From the IMG/VR virus record IMGVR_UViG_3300023174_000366, positions 1 to 37,248 of that record: a stretch of 37,248 nt of DNA, one strand, 5' to 3'. Shown piece by piece: positions 30,453 to 37,248 of the stretch; within the stretch, counting starts at the first letter, position 1, and every line of letters begins with the position of its first letter. The stretch comes from a virus. Both the position numbers and the translations under genes were made by a program. The notes beneath the pieces were generated by a model. The model had not been told where the DNA came from and searched no databases. It saw only the letters and a list, made by a program, of their open reading frames with translations.

Positions 30453-31355
30453 CTATCGGGTGTAGTGAATACGGATTGGATACTTGTCTGCCAACTTCAA
30501 CGCTTCTTCTTGTAATCGTTGTTGATAGAGGGCAAAGATATAACGAGATGCTGCAGCGCCTGCAGATGATGGTAACTTGCTATCATTTAGATCGGCCTCA
30601 GCGCTAGAGAGATTGATTCGTCCAGCGTCAAGATAAGACAGTAGTTTGTATGATGCACCGAGGACAACAACATCCTTACAAGAATCTGGTAGGCCAGTAA
30701 CGTCAGCAAAATCATCTGTGTTTGCGTCAAGAGTATTTGGCGTTGCTGTATACCAAACCTGAATAGTACGACCAGGTTGTACGTTCTCATAGATGTTAAT
30801 AGTATTCTGTGTATTAAAGGTAGCAGCATTTGCCATACCGTCTAAGCGCCAGCGATTAACTGGTAACCATTCTTGGCTAGAACCAGTGGTCTGCCAAGAA
30901 ATATATAGGATATCTTCGCAATCATCAGGCAATGGGTATGTAGTCTGAGATGCGTTAAAAGTAAATGTATAAGAGTTAGGAATCCATAACTTAGGATAGA
31001 AACTATTTATCGTATCGTTGATAGCCTTCTTAATAGAGTTGCGTGGGAAGGTTGGAGATAAAGTTACTGGGGCATACTGCGAGTGAGGAGAAGCGGTAGT
31101 TCCTTGGTATCCACGACCAAAGCCTGGGATAACATTGAGTACGTTATTGGCTTTGTCAAATGAATCAATCCAAATTAGTTCATCATCAATTTCGATAATA
31201 CCTTTGGCTAGGTTAGAAGAAGAGCCAACGGTAATTTGGGTGCTAGTGGTAGTTAAACCAGCAGGGTTAGCAACGTAAGTAATACGGTCTTGGCGAAGTG
31301 CATAACCTTGTAGGTTAGCCTTTACCTCGTCTACCAGTTCGTCGAGTGTTGGCAT
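30453..31355 (-). CDS. Tail tubular/adaptor-like protein
   Basis: 300 residues, start overlapping the glycosyltransferase stop (TAATG). The N-terminal part has a helix (LDELVDEVKANLQGYALRQ) and a beta insert with GIIEIDDELIWIDSF and PGFGRGYQGTTA. The middle carries SIKKAINDTINSFYPKLWI, reminiscent of the helical pairs in head-tail adaptors. The C-terminal part is helical (AAASRYIFALYQQRLQEEALKL). It may link portal to nozzle (T7 gp11-type). No family is certain from sequence alone. Confidence 0.6.
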   Translation of the reverse strand: MPTLDELVDEVKANLQGYALRQDRITYVANPAGLTTTSTQITVGSSSNLAKGIIEIDDELIWIDSFDKANNVLNVIPGFGRGYQGTTASPHSQYAPVTLSPTFPRNSIKKAINDTINSFYPKLWIPNSYTFTFNASQTTYPLPDDCEDILYISWQTTGSSQEWLPVNRWRLDGMANAATFNTQNTINIYENVQPGRTIQVWYTATPNTLDANTDDFADVTGLPDSCKDVVVLGASYKLLSYLDAGRINLSSAEADLNDSKLPSSAGAAASRYIFALYQQRLQEEALKLADKYPIRIHYTR

Positions 31356-32416
31356 TATTTCCTTTCATACCAGCCGTCTCCCCATAGTGTGAGAAGTCGT
31401 GCGAAGTATTGTTCGTATTGTGGTGCGATAGCATCTAAGGAGTACATAGATACTGCTCGCTTGTGTATTGCTACTGGGTCTAAATCTTTAACCCATTCTG
31501 TTGCTGCTGCAAACTCCATTGCATTTCTACAACGGTAACCAGTAACACCATTAGGATTAGTCTCTGTAAAAGCGCCCCAGTCTGTGGTAATCGTTGGAGT
31601 ACCACACATCTGCGCTTCAGGAACTATGTTGCCAAAAGGTTCTATGTAAAGCGTTGGAGCAAATAGGGCAATAGCACCACCCATTAACTTTGCTCGTTCT
31701 TCAGGACCTACTGGTCCTACCCATTCGCCGTATTCAATCTTGGGATCATTACCAGGACCTGCGAGAATAAGTTTCAAACCCATTTCTTTACAGACGTGCT
31801 GAACAATAGAGATACCTTTTCTATCTATCATTCGTCCTACGTATAGGTAGTAATCTTCTTTCTTTTCTTGCAGTGGAAACATCTCTGGTTCTATATATCC
31901 TGGAATAACAGCATCATAGAAGTTGCCGTTAACCATTGTAGGATTATTAAACGCAGCATAGATCGAGTGCATCCAAGCATATGATTCAAAGACCCTGTAC
32001 TTGGCAAAGGTTCCACCATAGCCAATACCAAACTCAACAGTTATATGATCTGGGAAAGCATCAGCAATAGGCTTATGTGATGCTCCACCGATAACACAGA
32101 TAAAATCTTTTTCTTCTATACGTTTGCCAAGTTCTGTTATGACATTGCCATTAAAGATCTTCCAGTGAGGCAATTCATTATTAAATTCTGCTTCGACAAA
32201 GTGCTTACCACCAAGCGCTTCTGCTTGTTGCTCCTTAGTGATACAAGTAATTAACTCATCACACGGTGCTTCGTTTTCTTCGCTGGCATAAAGATAAACT
32301 GTATGCCCAAGGTCTTTCATCATAATACAGAAACGTCGTACCTTTTCAGTAAAGGCACAGATAACGTATTCTTTAGTTGTTTGCGTATGTGGTAGGCTGA
32401 TAACGTGGAATCTCAT
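31355..32416 (-). CDS. GT4-type glycosyltransferase
   Basis: 353 residues with the two-domain GT-B layout. The acceptor-side N-terminal half (MRFHVISLPHTQTTKEY) is followed by the donor-side motifs YLYVGRMIDRKGI, LILAGPGN and EPFGNIVPEAQMCGTP, with the retaining E-x7-E pair Glu259/Glu267. It transfers a sugar from a nucleotide donor. It is embedded in the tail gene block, one small gene away from the collagen-like fibre, so virion protein (or host surface) glycosylation is more likely than DNA modification. No DNA-base-modifying enzyme is seen. The ribosome site is weak. Confidence 0.85.
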   Translation of the reverse strand: MRFHVISLPHTQTTKEYVICAFTEKVRRFCIMMKDLGHTVYLYASEENEAPCDELITCITKEQQAEALGGKHFVEAEFNNELPHWKIFNGNVITELGKRIEEKDFICVIGGASHKPIADAFPDHITVEFGIGYGGTFAKYRVFESYAWMHSIYAAFNNPTMVNGNFYDAVIPGYIEPEMFPLQEKKEDYYLYVGRMIDRKGISIVQHVCKEMGLKLILAGPGNDPKIEYGEWVGPVGPEERAKLMGGAIALFAPTLYIEPFGNIVPEAQMCGTPTITTDWGAFTETNPNGVTGYRCRNAMEFAAATEWVKDLDPVAIHKRAVSMYSLDAIAPQYEQYFARLLTLWGDGWYERK

Positions 32417-32430
32417 AAGCCAAGCCTATA

Positions 32431-32571
32431 CTAAGCCTCTAGGCTTTTAAGGTTGGCTTGCTGTGTGTCATAAGTTGACTTAAGCATTGAAGTAAACTCC
32501 CCGTTGCCTCGGTCAATGATGGCGTATTCTATGTTATCTAATTGATCTATAAAAAAAGTCACTTTATCCAT
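32431..32571 (-). CDS. Small protein between fibre and glycosyltransferase (46 residues)
   Basis: The second ATG (32569-32571) is chosen because GGAG lies six bases upstream. The first ATG directly abuts that site. The sequence is MDKVTFFIDQLDNIEYAI, then a polar helix ending QQANLKSLEA. It is acidic and helical, perhaps a chaperone-like helper of the fibre or an acceptor partner. No family is recognised. Confidence 0.55.
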   Translation of the reverse strand: MDKVTFFIDQLDNIEYAIIDRGNGEFTSMLKSTYDTQQANLKSLEA

Positions 32572-32580
32572 TGTCATCTC

Positions 32581-35083
<2,503 letters not shown>

Positions 35084-35087
<4 letters not shown>

Positions 35088-35368
35088 GATGAGACCGCTC
35101 TGAGAGCCTGCGCTGCAGGTAGTTGAAAAGTACTAGCGAGAGCGTTACATACGCCATTATAGTCAAGACGGTTGTTACCAGTCCTACCCGCAATCGCATT
35201 TAATACTCCTACTGTGTCTGTTAAATTTGTTGTTACTGAACGTTGTGCTGCCCATTGCTTTGCAGCAAGTGCTTCACCAACCATTGCTCCTGGTGTTCTA
35301 TAGGTGCCACCATTAGCCAAACGATTAAGTTCATCTGATAACGTTGTGCCGTATTGTCCTAGTGCCAC
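35084..35368 (-). CDS. Small structural protein (94 residues)
   Basis: GTG start at 35368 after AAGGAG. It is Ala/Leu/Asn-rich and mainly helical (TLSDELNRLANGGTYRTP, AALAAKQW-type segments, ending LPAAQALRAVSS). No family is recognised. Position between the basic peptides and the fibre attachment gene implies a minor structural role. Confidence 0.55.
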
Positions 35369-35378
35369 CTATATCTCC

Positions 35379-35543
35379 TTACTTCTTCTTGGTTCGTTTC
35401 GCTGCTGCGTTGTCTACTAAGTTTGGATAAGGTCTTCCTGCTGCCTTAGCCCGTGCCTTCGCCGCAGTCTTTTGTGCTGGCGTTAATGCTTTTGATGTTT
35501 TATTAGGATTTGGTTTATCCCAGAATGCTGTTTTCTTTTTCAT
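35379..35543 (-). CDS. Lysine-rich small virion-operon protein (54 residues)
   Basis: ATG at 35541-35543 in an ATGA overlap, TAA at 35379-35381. It begins MKKKTAFWDKPNPNKTSK and contains LTPAQKTAAKARAKAAGRP followed by YPNLVDNAA. The pattern 'kaRAKAAGRPYPNLVDNaaa' is familiar from other phage genomes without known function. Strongly basic; it could bind packaged DNA. Confidence 0.65.
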   Translation of the reverse strand: MKKKTAFWDKPNPNKTSKALTPAQKTAAKARAKAAGRPYPNLVDNAAAKRTKKK

Positions 35544-35818
35544 TTGCAACTACAATCCCAAGCACGAAGTGACTTGTTTATTCTAGAGTTTGGATCTTTG
35601 GCTGTTTTACTAGAAGTGTTCTTTGCTTTCATTCCACACATACGACCACAAAAAGACTTACGTCTTGCTGCAGACTTAGGGGACTTAGCAGCCTCAGCCT
35701 TTTTAACTGGAGGCTTTAGATTCATACCCGCAGCCTTGGCAGAGGCACGACCTTTTGCGTTCAGGCCACCCTTTGGGTTCTTACCTTCTGCTCTCTGCCA
35801 CGCTGGAGATTTTGCCAT
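35540..35818 (-). CDS. DUF6321-like basic protein (92 residues)
   Basis: ATG at 35818 immediately after the previous stop. It shows the DUF6321-type arrangement SPAWQRAEGKNPKGGLNAK, central Pro/Lys (LKPPVKK), RRKSFCGRMCGMKAK and DPNSRINKSLRAWDC. It carries five cysteines and is very basic. The family is common in phages and without known function. It lies in a run of basic proteins just downstream of the capsid gene, suggesting an internal or DNA-associated virion role. Confidence 0.75.
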   Translation of the reverse strand: MAKSPAWQRAEGKNPKGGLNAKGRASAKAAGMNLKPPVKKAEAAKSPKSAARRKSFCGRMCGMKAKNTSSKTAKDPNSRINKSLRAWDCSCK

Positions 35819-35980
35819 TTACTTCTTCTTGCCCATTCTCTTCTTAGACATCTTTGCTTCAGATAAAGCAATAGCAATTGCTTGCTTTTTGTTCTTTACT
35901 ACTGGACCCTTCTTAGATCCAGAATGTAATGTGCCAGCCTTAAACTCGTGCATTACTTTTTGAACTTTATCTTTTTTCAT
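35819..35980 (-). CDS. DUF6496-like basic protein (53 residues)
   Basis: ATG at 35978-35980 overlaps the previous stop (TAATG). It contains KVMHEFKAGTLHSGSKKGPV and KQAIAIALSEAKMSKKRMG, the two conserved blocks of DUF6496-type proteins. It is basic and widely found in phages. The function is unknown. It abuts the DUF6321-like gene. Confidence 0.75.
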   Translation of the reverse strand: MKKDKVQKVMHEFKAGTLHSGSKKGPVVKNKKQAIAIALSEAKMSKKRMGKKK

Positions 35981-36165
35981 TAGCCCATCTTTTTCTTCAT
36001 ACCGCTAACCTTCTTCAGGTTAGGATTAGATTTGACTGCTTTTGTTCCAGCCTTGCGAGCACCTGCTGCAAGGATAGCGCCAGCACGTTCCATACCAACG
36101 CCTTGCTTTGCAGCAATCTTCTTTTGAACTGCCTTAAATCCTGGGTGCGCTTTAGTCTTCTTCAT
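35980..36165 (-). CDS. Basic helical small protein (61 residues)
   Basis: ATG at 36163-36165 (TAATG overlap). Contains HPGFKAVQKKIAAKQGVGME and AGAILAAGARKAGTKAVKS, then a Lys-rich end. I recognise this pattern as recurrent in phage structural operons but unassigned. Alternating Ala and Lys helices suggest nucleic-acid binding. Confidence 0.65.
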   Translation of the reverse strand: MKKTKAHPGFKAVQKKIAAKQGVGMERAGAILAAGARKAGTKAVKSNPNLKKVSGMKKKMG

Positions 36166-36233
36166 TAGCACTTACAAGATTTCTTTGACTTACCGCACTT
36201 CTTGCACATACCTGCCATTGGCTTTTTCTTCAT
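36165..36233 (-). CDS. Tiny zinc-knuckle peptide (22 residues)
   Basis: ATG at 36231-36233 overlaps the previous TGA (ATGA) and its TAA overlaps the next start (TAATG). The 22 residues are Lys-rich and contain five cysteines: MCKKCGKSKKSCKC at the end. A CxxC plus CxC could bind a single zinc. Its tight coupling on both sides supports translation despite the size. Confidence 0.5.
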   Translation of the reverse strand: MKKKPMAGMCKKCGKSKKSCKC

Positions 36234-36382
36234 TTTGCTACCTTTCCCATTGCTCCAGTTTGAATTGATTCGTAAGATGAATACTTTGCTGCGTTTGGAT
36301 ATTGCTTGTCTGATGCTGGATAAGGCATTAGATCTTCTTCCATACCCATATCATCCATCATTCCGTTTTCTGAATTTTTCAT
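36230..36382 (-). CDS. Small Met/Asp/Glu-rich protein (50 residues)
   Basis: ATG at 36380-36382, with AAGGAG upstream. The N-terminal half is Met/acidic (NGMMDDMGMEEDLMPYPAS) and the C-terminal half is polar with Tyr (KQYPNAAKYSSYESIQ). It contrasts in charge with its basic neighbours and might pair with them. The function is unknown. Confidence 0.55.
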   Translation of the reverse strand: MKNSENGMMDDMGMEEDLMPYPASDKQYPNAAKYSSYESIQTGAMGKVAK

Positions 36383-36384
36383 TA

Positions 36385-36657
36385 CTACTCCTTGAATGTC
36401 ATTGAGATTCCATCGAAAGCCTTACCAGCCTCATTGGAAAGTTTAACTGCTGCATCTATGTCTTTGCTCTTTGTTGAACGTGGTTCTATACCTTGTCGCG
36501 TTGCATCGTAATAGGATTGTAACTCCCTATCGTGTTGCTTAGCAGTAGGTAATTCTCTGTGATTAGCAGCACCTACACTCAACTCTAGTTCTCCTACTTT
36601 GCAACCAAAGCAACCTTCTACATACTCAAGGTGCGTTGTGCGTCTATGTAAACTCAT
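36385..36657 (-). CDS. Cys-containing head-region protein (90 residues)
   Basis: ATG at 36655-36657 in an ATGA overlap; this start is preferred to an upstream TTG. Contains a single CFGCKVGELELSVGAA motif near the N-terminus and a charged helical end (ELQSYYDATRQGIEP). The CxxC could be half a zinc site. The family is not recognised. It lies two genes after the capsid gene. Confidence 0.6.
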   Translation of the reverse strand: MSLHRRTTHLEYVEGCFGCKVGELELSVGAANHRELPTAKQHDRELQSYYDATRQGIEPRSTKSKDIDAAVKLSNEAGKAFDGISMTFKE

Positions 36658-36977
36658 ACTGGAGTAACCCAATCGCCGTATCCTGCATCAATAAGAACTT
36701 GTGCCTGGTAATCACTAATAGTATATTCGTGACCACCAAGGAAATAGTAACTTGCTGCTGCTAAATCATCTTGACTTGGAGTCAATGTAATAGTCACTTG
36801 AGTTCCATTAACAATCAATGTTTGACCACGTGCCACATCAGTAAGGCTAATTGGAATAGGTCCATCAATGGTTCCACCATTAAAGCGGCGACCAGCAAGG
36901 CGTGAGTATGGAGTAAACTCACTGCCACCTGCGCCCCAAGTTTGCCACTGGTACGGAGTCATCAATGTATATGCCAT
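36654..36977 (-). CDS. Head-region protein after the capsid gene (107 residues)
   Basis: The start is at the ATG at 36977, with GAAAGG upstream. A TTG six bases earlier is less likely. It is beta-rich in the middle (TIDGPIPISLTDVARGQTL, VTITLTPSQDDLAAAS) and ends YTISDYQAQVLIDAGYGDW. Being directly downstream of the capsid gene, it may be a head-completion, decoration or connector protein. No family is recognised. Confidence 0.6.
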   Translation of the reverse strand: MAYTLMTPYQWQTWGAGGSEFTPYSRLAGRRFNGGTIDGPIPISLTDVARGQTLIVNGTQVTITLTPSQDDLAAASYYFLGGHEYTISDYQAQVLIDAGYGDWVTPV

Positions 36978-37040
36978 TTCCAACCTTTCATAAGTGACAG
37001 AGGGAGAGTTTCCCCTCCCCCTGCCGTTGCACTAGCGGAA

Positions 37041-37247
37041 TTATCCGTTTGTTGCGGCTGACTCAATGCGATAGAGCGCTGCTTCACGGAGGCGTGCAAA
37101 GCCACCGAAGTAGTACCAACCGATTGTGCGGAAACGACGTAGCGCGTCAATCTCTGGACCGATAACGGTTGAGATATCTGCGGCTTGTGCTTCAGCCAAT
37201 GCTTCACGACCTGCGATAATCGCACGGTAGTTGTTGGTAAATGTAAC
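37041..37247 (-). CDS. Major capsid protein, C-terminal 68 residues (cut by window edge)
   Basis: The frame is open from the right window edge to TAA at 37041-37043, so the gene's 5' part is outside the window. The visible end contains NYRAIIAGREALAEAQAAD, DALRRFRTIGWYYFGG and FARLREAALYRIESA, similar to the C-terminal arm of phage major capsid proteins. The highly structured GC-rich spacer that follows (37001-37020) has a GGGAG/CTCCC inverted pair. A capsid gene here, next to a scaffold gene at the other window edge, indicates the two ends are adjacent in a circular map. Confidence 0.7.
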   Translation of the reverse strand, partial: VTFTNNYRAIIAGREALAEAQAADISTVIGPEIDALRRFRTIGWYYFGGFARLREAALYRIESAATNG

Positions 37248-37248
37248 A

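Noticed and set aside
36962-37225. 87-codon minus frame at the right edge
   Set aside because: The capsid-like frame one base over is open to the edge and gives a plausible capsid C-terminus. This frame has an unnatural composition and is a shadow.

Overview
The window looks like most of the genome of a lytic, tailed, double-stranded DNA bacteriophage of Actinobacteria. The evidence is a large terminase, a portal, a capsid protein, an endolysin and holin-like proteins, together with a WhiB regulator (a family restricted to Actinobacteria and their phages) and actinobacterial-type DnaA boxes. The AT-leaning composition, the very short intergenic spaces and the collagen-rich virion proteins fit a phage of small-genome freshwater Actinobacteria. 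The host assignment is an inference. I found no tape-measure protein, tail-tube or sheath gene, integrase, tRNA gene or CRISPR array. A giant virion protein encoded after the portal and a large nozzle-like protein argue for a short-tailed (podovirus) particle.

Layout. (1) 13,727 down to 1, minus strand: terminase, small basic proteins, portal, a 1,611-residue internal-protein candidate, three more virion proteins (one with LysM, two with collagen-like tracts) and the start of a scaffold gene cut by the left edge. (2) 13,728-14,571: a non-coding divergent control region with tandem repeats upstream of the terminase gene, structured repeats, three clustered DnaA boxes (candidate origin), a leftward terminator, iteron-like repeats and a near-consensus rightward promoter with a palindrome at its start site. 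(3) 14,572-18,281, plus strand: an early operon of about eighteen tiny genes interrupted by two copies of a structured RNA element. It ends in three overlapping reading frames that include a lysozyme-like transglycosylase. (4) Bidirectional terminator at 18,305-18,344. (5) 24,680 down to 18,346, minus strand: Ntn-hydrolase (proteasome/HslV-like), RecB/Cas4-like nuclease, zinc protein, WhiB, RecA/DnaB-type ATPase, PD-(D/E)XK nuclease, split primase, MazG/DUF1599-like protein, sigma-like factor and FmdB-like protein. (6) 24,792-25,377, plus strand: a zinc protein and an HNH nuclease. (7) Strong terminator at 25,393-25,430. (8) 37,247 down to 25,449, minus strand: end of the major capsid gene, a cluster of tiny lysine-rich proteins, connectors, a collagen-like fibre, a glycosyltransferase, tail proteins, then holin, endolysin and holin.

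The scaffold gene runs off the left edge and the capsid gene runs off the right edge, both on the minus strand. If the molecule is circular or circularly permuted, regions 1 and 8 form one late operon of about 26 kb running from terminase to the 25.4-kb terminator, with a short piece (rest of scaffold, start of capsid) outside the window. The phage encodes primase, helicase-type ATPase and nucleases but no DNA polymerase. With the DnaA boxes, this suggests that host DnaA and the host polymerase replicate it. The phage sigma-like factor and WhiB are the natural candidates for the early-to-late switch.
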